From positions 1-11,394 of the forward strand of contig NYYH01000080.1 of the NCBI GenBank assembly GCA_002686705.1: 11,394 nucleotides of DNA. The letters run 5' to 3'. The translations under genes and the position numbers were made by a program. Shown piece after piece: positions 1 through 7,120 of the stretch (positions are counted from its first letter, which is position 1; each line of letters begins with the position of its first letter). Source of the stretch: Bacteroidota bacterium (lineage in GTDB: Bacteria > Bacteroidota > Bacteroidia > Bacteroidales > F082). The notes beneath the pieces are model-generated. The model ran no database searches. It had not been told where the DNA came from and saw nothing but the letters and a program-made list of their open reading frames with translations.

Positions 1-178
1 AATCGGCTCAAAATTGTTGATAACCATTGCTTTTACGAAAAGTTATAGCTGTCCTTTTTTTTATTAGATTTGAGCTGCTAAATAATTACATTATGAGTAC
101 GTTTATTAGGCACAGATAACCATACAATAAAACGAATAGAATTCAAATCATTTTTTTTATACTCTAAACTTATTAATT
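1..178. other. AT-rich leader region before the sugar porter gene
   Basis: No coding sequence is supported here on either strand. The stretch is AT-rich with two T runs (about 54-62 and 151-158). A perfect match to the Bacteroidota -7 box TAnnTTTG (TAGATTTG) lies at 65-72, but no TTG element sits at the expected distance upstream and it would leave a 5' leader of about 100 bases, so it is only a weak promoter candidate for the downstream transporter. A 7-base inverted repeat (GCTCAAA at 6-12, TTTGAGC at 68-74) is too short and too widely spaced to interpret. Confidence 0.4.
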
Positions 179-1621
179 ATGATAAAAAGAAACAACAAAC
201 ATGTTTATTTCGTAGCAACAATAGCAGCGTTCGGTGGATTATTATTTGGATACGACACAGGTGTTATATCGGGTGCATTGTTACTTATTAAAACTCAATT
301 TGCAGAACCAGGAGCACATCAAATGTTACCGGAATTACAGGAATGGGTTGTAAGTGTTGTGCTTATTGGTGCAATGATTGGAGCCATTATTAGCGGTAAA
401 CTTGCTGATAAATTCGGTCGTAAGATTATCATTATAGTTACATCTATAATATTTATTATTGGTTCTACTATTTCAGGTTTAGCTCCAGATGTAACTTTCA
501 TAATCATAGGGCGGATTATAATCGGATTGGCAATAGGTGTTGCATCCTTTACAGTGCCACTGTATATTTCTGAGATTTCTCCTAAAAAGATACGAGGGGC
601 TTTAGTTTCATTAAATCAGTTAGCAATAACTATCGGAATTTTTGCTTCATACCTTGTTGATCTTGGTTTTGCTGAAACCCATGAAGGCTGGCGTTGGATG
701 TTTATTATGGGAGTGCTACCTGCTATTGTACTAGGTTTGGGAATGTTGTTTCTTCCAGACACACCAAGATGGCTGATGAGCCATAAAAAAGATGAAGCAG
801 CCAGACTAGCACTTGAGAAAACTACTGACCCTGATGACATTCAAAATGAAATCGATTCAATTAAGCAAATATTGTTAACTGAATCAAAAAATAAATCATC
901 TATCTCAGAATTACTTCAACCCTGGCTTCGACCTGCATTAATAATCGGTATAGGTATTATGTTATTTCAACAGTTTACAGGTATCAACACAGTAATATAT
1001 TATGCTCCTACCATCTTTCAGATTGCTGGATTTCATGGGGATTTTGCACCAATTATGGCAACCACTATGGTAGGTATAGTAAATATACTTTTTACAATTG
1101 TTGCAATTTGGCTTCTTGATCGTTGGGGAAGAAAACCACTATTATATCTAGGATTATCAGGGATGGTTGTTGCATTGACTATATTAGGAATAGCCTTTAA
1201 CCAAGCTGAAGCACTTGGATCATCCTTAAAATGGATATCTGTTGGTAGCGTGGCAATCTACATTGCCTTTTTCGCTATTAGTCTTGGTCCTATTGCCTGG
1301 CTGATAATATCAGAAATATATCCCTTAAGGATAAGAGGAATTGCGATGAGTATAGCAACCTTCAGCAATTGGTTATTTAACTTCATCGTTGCTAAAACTT
1401 TTTTAACACTCACTAAAGCTCTTACAATACCTGGAACTGAAATTACCATGCCTGATGGGGCACATAGCTCAAACCCTGCTGGTGTATTTTGGCTTTTTGC
1501 CATAATTGGCGTAGGAGGATTGGTATTTACTTTCTTCTATATGCCTGAAACAAAGGGATATACGTTGGAGGAAATTGAAGAGCATTGGGCTAACGGCAAA
1601 CACCCTAGTAACCTGAAATAG
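179..1621 (+). CDS. MFS sugar porter family transporter (sugar:H+ symporter, XylE-like)
   Basis: This is a twelve-helix inner-membrane transporter of the major facilitator superfamily, sugar porter subfamily, which typically imports monosaccharides such as xylose, glucose, arabinose or galactose with protons. The signature motifs are in order: GYDTGVISG in helix 1 (residues 24-32, with D26 at the position of the proton-coupling Asp of XylE), the loop 2-3 motif GKLADKFGRK (73-82), a PESPRWL-type motif written PDTPRWL (194-200), the sugar-binding QQFTGINTVIYY (265-276), a DRWGRK loop, a GPIAW...EIYPLRIRG block, and the terminal PETKG (456-460). Its 480 residues are normal for the family and it looks intact. 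The ATG at 179 places helix 1 correctly, with an AT-rich leader and no Shine-Dalgarno. There is no sugar kinase or isomerase beside it, so the substrate cannot be named. Family assignment is very sure. Confidence 0.95.
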   Translation: MIKRNNKHVYFVATIAAFGGLLFGYDTGVISGALLLIKTQFAEPGAHQMLPELQEWVVSVVLIGAMIGAIISGKLADKFGRKIIIIVTSIIFIIGSTISGLAPDVTFIIIGRIIIGLAIGVASFTVPLYISEISPKKIRGALVSLNQLAITIGIFASYLVDLGFAETHEGWRWMFIMGVLPAIVLGLGMLFLPDTPRWLMSHKKDEAARLALEKTTDPDDIQNEIDSIKQILLTESKNKSSISELLQPWLRPALIIGIGIMLFQQFTGINTVIYYAPTIFQIAGFHGDFAPIMATTMVGIVNILFTIVAIWLLDRWGRKPLLYLGLSGMVVALTILGIAFNQAEALGSSLKWISVGSVAIYIAFFAISLGPIAWLIISEIYPLRIRGIAMSIATFSNWLFNFIVAKTFLTLTKALTIPGTEITMPDGAHSSNPAGVFWLFAIIGVGGLVFTFFYMPETKGYTLEEIEEHWANGKHPSNLK

Positions 1622-1651
1622 AAAATAGACATTTTGTCACCTGCTAGTCAT

Positions 1652-1666
1652 TGGCACATCCTTTGA
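1652..1666 (+). promoter_or_regulatory. Sigma-54-like -24/-12 promoter upstream of htpG
   Basis: TGGCAC at 1652-1657 is followed after exactly five bases by TTGA at 1663-1666. The RpoN consensus is TGGCAC-N5-TTGC, so only the last base deviates (A for C). The predicted start of transcription is near 1677, giving a leader of about 25 bases to the htpG ATG at 1702. A sigma-A alternative nearby (GATATTTG at 1665-1672) misses the first T of TAnnTTTG and has no TTG at the right distance. The motif and spacing are seen; its use is inferred. Confidence 0.5.
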
Positions 1667-1701
1667 TATTTGGCTTATTCAAATAACAAAATTAATATAC
1701 A

Positions 1702-3621
1702 ATGACTTTACATAAAGGCAAAATAGACATTAAGACTGAGGATATTTTTCCAATTATAAAAAAATTCCTCTATTCAGATCATGAGATATTTTTACGCGAG
1801 CTTATTTCAAACGCTACAGATGCTACACAAAAGCTTAAAACACTCTCATCTTTGAGTAAATTTTCTGGTGAATTAGGTGATCTCACTATTCATGTTGAAG
1901 TAGATAAGAAGAAAAAAACCATTACCGTCCGCGACCGTGGGTTGGGTATGACTGGAGACGAAGTTAAAAAGTATATCAACCAGATTGCTTTTTCAAGTGC
2001 TGAAGAATTTGTGAAGAAATTTAAAACTAAAAGTGAAGCTGAACATAACAATATTATCGGACACTTTGGTTTAGGGTTCTATTCTTCTTTCATGGTAAGT
2101 GATAAGGTTGAAATAAAAACCAAAACTTATAAAAAAGGTGGACAAACTAAAGCCGTAAGATGGGAATGTGATGGCAGTCCTAACTACTCATTGGAAGATA
2201 TAGATAAAACTGACCGTGGTACTGAAGTTATACTTCATATTGACGAAGAGAACAAAGAGTTCCTTGAAGATTATAGAATAAACGAATTGCTTGGCAAGTA
2301 CTGTAAATTCCTTCCTATACCAATTCAGTTTGGGATGGAGAAAATACAGGAACCTATTGAAGGCAAAAAAGATAAAGACGGCAACCAGGAAACTAAAGAA
2401 GTTGAACGTCCAAAAATTATCAACAATACAAATCCTCTCTGGAAGAAAAAACCAAGTGATGCAACCGACGAAGACTATAAAAACTTCTATCGGGAGCTTT
2501 ATCCTTACTCTTTCGAAGAACCCCTTTTTCACATCCACCTGAACGTTGATTATCCATTTAACCTGACAGGAATTCTATATTTCCCAAAAGTCAAGAAGGA
2601 TTATGAAATGCAAAGGAATAAAATACAGCTGTATAGTAATCAAGTATTTGTTACTGATTCAGTTGAAGGCATTGTTCCTGATTTCCTAACATTATTGCAC
2701 GGAGTAATAGACTCGCCAGATATACCTCTTAACGTTAGTCGTTCTTATCTGCAAAGTGACGGTAACGTTAAGAAAATTTCAAGTTATATTATGCGTAAAG
2801 TTGCTGATAAACTTAATGAACTCTTCAAGAAAGACAGAGAATCCTTTGAAAAGAAATGGGATGACATTAAAATATTCATTGCATATGGAATGATTTCTGA
2901 AGAAAAATTCTATGAGAAAGCTGAGAAGTTTGCTTTACTTAAAAATGTAGAAGGAAAATATTTCACATTTCAAGAATATAAAAAGCATATTGAGAAAACT
3001 CAGAAAGATAAAGATAAGAAACTGGTTTATCTGTATGCTACAAACAAAGATGAACAATACTCATATATTGAAAGTGCTACTGAAAGAGGTTATGATGTGT
3101 TATTAATGGACGGTGTACTGGATAGTCACCTTATTAATAGCCTTGAGCAAAAATTTAAAGATTCTACATTCGCACGTGTTGATTCGAATACAATCGATAA
3201 GATCATCACTAAGGAAGATGATGCTCCTTCAAAACTTGATGATAAGGAAAAAGAAAAACTCAAGGAGGTGTTGGAACGTAACATAAATAAGGAAACTTAT
3301 CATGTTGTTTTTGAAAACCTCAGTGAAACAGATCTGCCTGTAACAATAACTCAAAATGAGTTTATGCGTCGCATGAAGGATATGGAAAAACTCGGAGGTG
3401 GAGGCGGAATGATGATGGGTATGGGCAATCTTCCGGAAACTTTTGAAATGATTGTAAACACTAACAATCCGATTATCACAAAGGTAATGAATGAAAAAAC
3501 TGCTGCTAAACAAGATAAAATTGTTAAACAACTGTACGATTTGGCTAGGCTTGCTAAAAACTTATTAGTTGGGAAAGAACTAAACGATTTTGTAAAGAGA
3601 AATATTGGTAATATTAAATAA
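1702..3621 (+). CDS. htpG: Molecular chaperone HtpG (bacterial Hsp90)
   Basis: This is the cytosolic ATP-dependent homodimeric Hsp90 chaperone, which remodels late folding intermediates and works with DnaK. The N-terminal GHKL ATPase shows RELISNATDA (32-41, catalytic E33 and Mg-binding N37), the nucleotide-binding DRGLGM (78-83), and the glycine-rich lid GHFGLGFYSSF (120-130). The middle domain has the NVSRSYLQ block containing the catalytic-loop Arg. The C-terminal dimerisation domain includes a Gly/Met-rich segment around residues 567-576. At 639 residues it is slightly longer than E. coli HtpG (624) and appears complete. A charged Lys/Glu-rich insertion lies around residues 217-235. The gene starts 80 bp after the transporter but seems to have its own sigma-54-like promoter, and it ends 20 bp before a strong terminator, so it is probably monocistronic. 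No Shine-Dalgarno is visible. Confidence 0.98.
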   Translation: MTLHKGKIDIKTEDIFPIIKKFLYSDHEIFLRELISNATDATQKLKTLSSLSKFSGELGDLTIHVEVDKKKKTITVRDRGLGMTGDEVKKYINQIAFSSAEEFVKKFKTKSEAEHNNIIGHFGLGFYSSFMVSDKVEIKTKTYKKGGQTKAVRWECDGSPNYSLEDIDKTDRGTEVILHIDEENKEFLEDYRINELLGKYCKFLPIPIQFGMEKIQEPIEGKKDKDGNQETKEVERPKIINNTNPLWKKKPSDATDEDYKNFYRELYPYSFEEPLFHIHLNVDYPFNLTGILYFPKVKKDYEMQRNKIQLYSNQVFVTDSVEGIVPDFLTLLHGVIDSPDIPLNVSRSYLQSDGNVKKISSYIMRKVADKLNELFKKDRESFEKKWDDIKIFIAYGMISEEKFYEKAEKFALLKNVEGKYFTFQEYKKHIEKTQKDKDKKLVYLYATNKDEQYSYIESATERGYDVLLMDGVLDSHLINSLEQKFKDSTFARVDSNTIDKIITKEDDAPSKLDDKEKEKLKEVLERNINKETYHVVFENLSETDLPVTITQNEFMRRMKDMEKLGGGGGMMMGMGNLPETFEMIVNTNNPIITKVMNEKTAAKQDKIVKQLYDLARLAKNLLVGKELNDFVKRNIGNIK

Positions 3622-3641
3622 TTCTTTTTTCTGGTATATAT

Positions 3642-3678
3642 AAGGGGAGGTCTAAATGTTAGTCCTCCCTTTTTGTTT
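3642..3678 (+). terminator. Intrinsic terminator after htpG
   Basis: A G-rich arm at 3642-3650 pairs with 3664-3672 over nine base pairs (one G-T wobble). The enclosed loop can form a further 4-bp stem (CTAA 3652-3655 with TTAG 3659-3662) beyond a T-T mismatch. A T run (3670-3674, then TTT at 3676-3678) follows directly. The polarity fits rightward transcripts from htpG. On the minus strand the hairpin is followed only by a poor T tract, so it would be a weaker stop for the converging ATP-grasp pseudogene. Confidence 0.85.
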
Positions 3679-3689
3679 ATGGCATATTC

Positions 3690-4563
3690 CTAATTGCCAT
3701 TTAATATCCCAATCAAACTATCAACCCATTGATTTTTAGCTTCGTCACTCAAATTCAGATAAAGATCAGGTTCAATTAATTCTACTTCCATAATAAGAAA
3801 CTTTCCATCCCTCCATAGTCCATCAACCCTTTGATATAATAATCTTTTACCAATGTAATTTGATATCCTGTCACATATCACTTTTATCTGAGGATCAATT
3901 TCTCCAAAATGATATATGCCACCGAAGTCAAATTGAACGCGATATTCGTCTTTTTTGGGAACTTTCTTTACAGAATAGGAATATCCATTTGAAAAATAAA
4001 TAATTGAGATTTCTCCATCAGAAATTTCAGGAATAAACTCTTGCAGCAAGAATGGCCTGTTTTTGAAATAATCTTTTATTAGCTGATCGAACAGAATCTC
4101 ATTATTTACCTCAATCACAAAAGTATGATACGAATTCCCCCGAAATCATTGGTTTGAGTATCATCTTTTTCCATCCTAACGATAATGCCTTTTGAAAAAT
4201 ACCCTCCTCATTACTTGAATTAAACAATGTAGGTATTATCACAATACCTTCACTTTACAACTCGTTTAGGTAATGCTTGTTCATATTCCATCTCAATATT
4301 TCAACTGGATTGAAAATTGGTAATCCTGATGATTCAAGAATATTGAGTAACTTAATAAACTTATCATACTTTTTGAAATAATCCCAAATAGTACGGATAA
4401 GTACTGCATCATAATTCTTAAGGACCTTTGGGTTTGCACTAATCATCTCGTCCCACACAAATACATCTGTATCAATTCCTCGATGGTTGAGCAGTTTAAC
4501 TACCTCCATATCGTAAGGTAACATTTGGGGCATTTCTGCAGATGTAAGTATGGCAATCCTCAT
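3690..4563 (-). pseudogene. Broken RimK/DcsG-like ATP-grasp protein gene (one stop, one frameshift)
   Basis: The ancestral product was a soluble ATP-grasp ligase-like protein of about 290 residues, resembling the group annotated as RimK-like or cycloserine-biosynthesis DcsG-like; its substrate is unknown. The N-terminal part (4563-4258) starts MRIAILTSAEMPQ and contains RTIWDYF and a NKHYLNEL block. It is cut by TAA at 4257-4255. Reading on in the same frame gives SEGIVIIPTLF and WKKMILKPMISG, both typical of the family. The frame then breaks in a run of five Gs (C run at 4137-4141 on the plus strand). With four Gs the reading becomes ISGNSYHTFVIEV and joins the C-terminal part. That part runs to 3690 and keeps the ATP-grasp metal-binding region RVDGLW...MEVELIEPDLYL. 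The intact remainder suggests recent inactivation or sequence errors. A promoter -7 box is still present. Family sure; function not assignable. Confidence 0.88.
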
Positions 4564-4579
4564 GTTAAAAATTTGATGA

Positions 4580-4587
4580 CAAAAGTA
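4580..4587 (-). promoter_or_regulatory. Bacteroidota -7 box for the ATP-grasp pseudogene
   Basis: On the minus strand the sequence TACTTTTG matches the Bacteroidota sigma-A -7 consensus TAnnTTTG exactly. It lies 16 bases upstream of the ATG at 4563, giving a leader of roughly 10 bases. No clear TTG element is seen at the normal 19-21 base distance, so the call rests on the -7 box and its position alone. Confidence 0.45.
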
Positions 4588-4629
4588 ATTTAATCCAACA
4601 ATATTTAAATATTAGAGCTCCAAACTAAC

Positions 4630-4654
4630 TGGTTTAAGTCTGTGACTTAAACCA
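4630..4654. repeat. REP-like hairpin 1 (11-bp perfect stem, TGT loop)
   Basis: A perfect inverted repeat: the arm TGGTTTAAGTC (4630-4640) pairs with GACTTAAACCA (4644-4654) around the loop TGT (4641-4643). There is no T tract, so it is not a classical terminator. It lies between two divergent genes, 24 bases from a second hairpin with a related stem. It resembles the palindromic REP-type elements associated with IS200-like (RAYT) transposases. No transposase gene is in the window. Confidence 0.75.
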
Positions 4655-4678
4655 AATCATTTATTCCATATGTTAATG

Positions 4679-4701
4679 GGATTAAGTTACAAACTTAATC
4701 C
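4679..4701. repeat. REP-like hairpin 2 (10-bp perfect stem, ACA loop), inverted partner of hairpin 1
   Basis: The arm GGATTAAGTT (4679-4688) pairs perfectly with AACTTAATCC (4692-4701) around the loop ACA (4689-4691). Compared with hairpin 1, the arms differ at positions 3 and 10 only, and each difference is matched on the other arm, so the fold is kept. The loop is the reverse complement of the first loop, so hairpin 2 is best read as the same element in opposite orientation. Together they form a BIME-like inverted pair. Confidence 0.75.
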
Positions 4702-4735
4702 AGAATAGCTAAAATTCTCAGGTAACATTTTTTGT

Positions 4736-4743
4736 TAACTTCG
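4736..4743 (+). promoter_or_regulatory. Possible -7 box for the DEAD-box helicase gene
   Basis: TAACTTCG matches seven of the eight positions of TAnnTTTG and lies just downstream of the hairpin pair and 47 bases before the helicase ATG. A leader of about 40 bases would result. No good TTG element is present at the expected upstream distance, so this is tentative. Confidence 0.3.
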
Positions 4744-4790
4744 CCACACAAAATCTTAAAGCTCATACATCAGGGCTAACATAATAATCA

Positions 4791-6050
4791 ATGAATTTTA
4801 AAGAATTAGGACTTAACGATAGTATGCTTGAAGCAATATCGTTTATGGGTTTCGAAAAAGCTACACCTGTGCAGGAGTTGGCTGTACCCGAAATATTATT
4901 AGGTAATGACCTAATTGCTTGTGCACAAACTGGTACGGGAAAAACTGCTGCTTTTGTTTTGCCTATACTAGATAAACTCACAGCCGACCATAAACACGAA
5001 ACAAGTGTTTTAATTATTGTACCAACACGTGAACTCGCTATTCAGATTGATCAGCATATACAAGGATTCACATATTTCACACCTGTTGAATCAATACCGG
5101 TATATGGCGGTGGCGGTGGCTCTGACTGGGATAGTGAAAAACGAGCCCTAACTTCAGGGGCCGATATTATTGTTGCCACACCTGGAAGACTTATTTCTCA
5201 TTTAAATATGGGTTACGTGAAATTCGATAGTATTAAACACTTAATACTCGATGAAGCAGACAGAATGTTGGATATAGGATTTTATGATGATATTATCAAA
5301 ATAATAAAATACCTTCCAAAAAAGAGACAAACGCTCATGTTTAGTGCAACTATGCCCCCTAAGATACGACAACTTGCATCTAAAATATTAACGAACCCTA
5401 AAGAAGTAAGTATTGAAATTTCAAAACCAGCAGATGGAGTATTACAAGCTGCTTATCTAGTTTATGATACACAAAAAACGCCACTTATTAGTAGCTTGAT
5501 TAAAAACAAACCCGAGATTACCAGCGTGTTGATCTTTAGCTCAACCAAGTTAAAGGTAAACGATATTGTCAGAGATCTGCGAAAAACAGAAAAAGCTATA
5601 CATGGCATCTCATCAGCTTTTGATCAAAGTAAGCGTGAAGAGGTCTTAATGAATTTCAGAGCAAAAAAAATAAGGATACTTGTCGCAACTGATGTACTAA
5701 GCCGTGGTATAGATATTAAGGACATTGATTTAGTGATTAATTATGATGTGCCAAATGATGCAGAAGACTATGTTCACAGGGTTGGACGTACTGCGCGCGC
5801 CAAGGCAACAGGTGTTGCCTTAACACTTGTTAATGAAGATGATATGTACATGTTTAAACGTATTGAAGACTTTATTGAAAACGAAGTGATGAAAATTCCA
5901 TTACCATCGGAATTAGGTATGGGCCCAATGTGGAACCCCACAAAACCTCTTATTGATGGAAAGAAGTTTACAAATACCGGAAAAAGAAAATTTACCAGAA
6001 AAAATCCTAATCACAAAAGAAGCAATCAAAGATCAAAAAAGAATCGTTAA
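4791..6050 (+). CDS. DEAD-box ATP-dependent RNA helicase, RhlE-type
   Basis: This is an RNA helicase of superfamily 2, likely acting in ribosome assembly or RNA turnover, especially in the cold. All core motifs are present: a Q motif around FEKATPVQ (21-28), Walker A AQTGTGKT (45-52), PTRELA (78-83), a glycine-rich GGGGG stretch (106-110), TPGR (130-133), DEAD (154-157), SAT (185-187), ATDVLSRGIDI (299-309) and HRVGRTARA (329-337). A short Lys/Arg/Asn-rich tail (about 390-419) is the usual disordered RNA-binding extension of RhlE proteins. At 419 residues the length is normal. It is transcribed alone and divergently from the ATP-grasp pseudogene. Its TAA shares bases with the stop codon of the converging gene. 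Bacteroidota usually carry several paralogues, so no numbered symbol is given. Confidence 0.96.
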   Translation: MNFKELGLNDSMLEAISFMGFEKATPVQELAVPEILLGNDLIACAQTGTGKTAAFVLPILDKLTADHKHETSVLIIVPTRELAIQIDQHIQGFTYFTPVESIPVYGGGGGSDWDSEKRALTSGADIIVATPGRLISHLNMGYVKFDSIKHLILDEADRMLDIGFYDDIIKIIKYLPKKRQTLMFSATMPPKIRQLASKILTNPKEVSIEISKPADGVLQAAYLVYDTQKTPLISSLIKNKPEITSVLIFSSTKLKVNDIVRDLRKTEKAIHGISSAFDQSKREEVLMNFRAKKIRILVATDVLSRGIDIKDIDLVINYDVPNDAEDYVHRVGRTARAKATGVALTLVNEDDMYMFKRIEDFIENEVMKIPLPSELGMGPMWNPTKPLIDGKKFTNTGKRKFTRKNPNHKRSNQRSKKNR

Positions 6051-7117
6051 TTATTAATTAGTTGGTAATTCGTCCGCAACAAATTTGCTGCTAAACATGA
6101 GTGTATAGGTAATACGCCAATAATAGCTCCAGGTTTATATTGCATGAGATCTTTATGTTTCATTTTAATAACTCCATGTTCTTGAGACAATGCTGACACA
6201 TATGCTCCTTGTATTGGATTACTCCAACCTTCGTCCGTAAGATTAACAATATATCCAAAAAACCTTGGACTTTTTTCAGGTGCGATAAACTCCTTTGATA
6301 AATGTATTGCTCCACCGTATATAACTAGTTCGTTTCTGGAGGCATGTACGGCAACAACAGGACAAGCAACAGCTACAGCTATATCATTAATACTACATGA
6401 GCCAATATGATATTGCATTACATCATAATAGACGAAATTTCCTGGACGAATTTCATCAAAGCCTGTACAATCATCTGCTAGACTGCATGATGGAGTATCG
6501 CCATATGAAATAATGATCTCAGGATAATGATCAATATATTTTTGCTTCAATTTGTTTAGACAAGTTTTGTTATCCTCCATTATTGATCTAATTTCACTTT
6601 TAGATTCTGCCGTGTATGTGTTGCCTGCATGACTTAGAAACCCTCTGAAAATTAGTAGCTTATTTGAATCCAGAAGTTGCAATATTTTATCAATCTCAGG
6701 ATCACCAGGTAACAATCCGGTACGATGATACCCAGAATCTATCTTTATAAATATACCCATTGTTTGAGTAGTTTTTATACTCATTATTGATGCAGAATCT
6801 AGAGACTCCACTAGTACATTTAACTTCACTTTACTTGCAAGTTGATTAATATCCTCAATCTCACGGAGGTTTATTGGGAAAGCAATCGTAATATTATTCC
6901 ATCCATGTTCAACGAAATATGAGGCCATCGAAACTGATGAAACTGTAATCTTTTTTACATTTCTTTGTTTAAAAAGTTTTCCGATATCTCCTAGTTGATG
7001 CGTTTTGAAATGAGGCCTGAAGATCGCACCTCCATTTTTTGCCTTCTTTAACATCCGATCGATATTGCTACCAGCCTTTTTCTGATCTATTATTAATGTT
7101 GGAACTTTTATTTCCAT
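6047..7117 (-). CDS. D-threonine aldolase / D-serine dehydratase-like PLP enzyme (alanine racemase N-terminal fold)
   Basis: This fold-type III PLP enzyme should act on D-hydroxy amino acids, either dehydrating D-serine to pyruvate and ammonia or cleaving D-threonine to glycine and acetaldehyde. The N-terminal alanine-racemase barrel carries the family PLP-lysine motif RPHFKTH (34-40, Schiff-base K38), a KIDSGYHRTG strand near residue 126, the SHAG segment and a YGDTPSCS loop. The C-terminal domain ends with the metal-site motif PIHSCLAAN (337-345). The H339-x-C341 pair resembles the zinc ligands of eukaryote-type D-serine dehydratase more than the His-x-Asp reported for a D-threonine aldolase, so dehydratase activity is slightly favoured but unproven. 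Length (356) is normal and no signal peptide is visible, so it is cytoplasmic. It begins 3 bp after the beta-helix gene on the same strand, so the two are probably co-transcribed and coupled. Confidence 0.9.
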   Translation of the reverse strand: MEIKVPTLIIDQKKAGSNIDRMLKKAKNGGAIFRPHFKTHQLGDIGKLFKQRNVKKITVSSVSMASYFVEHGWNNITIAFPINLREIEDINQLASKVKLNVLVESLDSASIMSIKTTQTMGIFIKIDSGYHRTGLLPGDPEIDKILQLLDSNKLLIFRGFLSHAGNTYTAESKSEIRSIMEDNKTCLNKLKQKYIDHYPEIIISYGDTPSCSLADDCTGFDEIRPGNFVYYDVMQYHIGSCSINDIAVAVACPVVAVHASRNELVIYGGAIHLSKEFIAPEKSPRFFGYIVNLTDEGWSNPIQGAYVSALSQEHGVIKMKHKDLMQYKPGAIIGVLPIHSCLAANLLRTNYQLINN

Positions 7118-7120
7118 TGG

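Noticed and set aside
65..72. TAGATTTG as promoter of the sugar porter gene
   Set aside because: It is a perfect -7 box but has no correctly spaced upstream element and is more than 100 bases from the start, so chance occurrence in AT-rich DNA is likely. It is only noted in the leader entry.
1665..1672. GATATTTG as a sigma-A -7 box for htpG
   Set aside because: It mismatches the first T of TAnnTTTG, has no TTG at the proper distance, and overlaps the better-matching sigma-54-type element.
2188..2538. Minus-strand open frame inside htpG (116 codons)
   Set aside because: It is the antisense shadow of a conserved Hsp90 coding region, rich in Phe from antisense Lys/Glu codons, with no family resemblance. 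The same applies to other antisense frames in the transporter, the helicase and the anti-sigma gene.
3690..4118. Separate small gene starting with GTG at 4118
   Set aside because: The start lies in the middle of the ATP-grasp fold. The missing preceding residues are found upstream in the neighbouring frame, so it is the 3' part of a broken gene.
6047..6060. Tandem TTAATTA direct repeat
   Set aside because: It is only two 7-base AT copies across the overlapping stop codons and is easily due to base composition.
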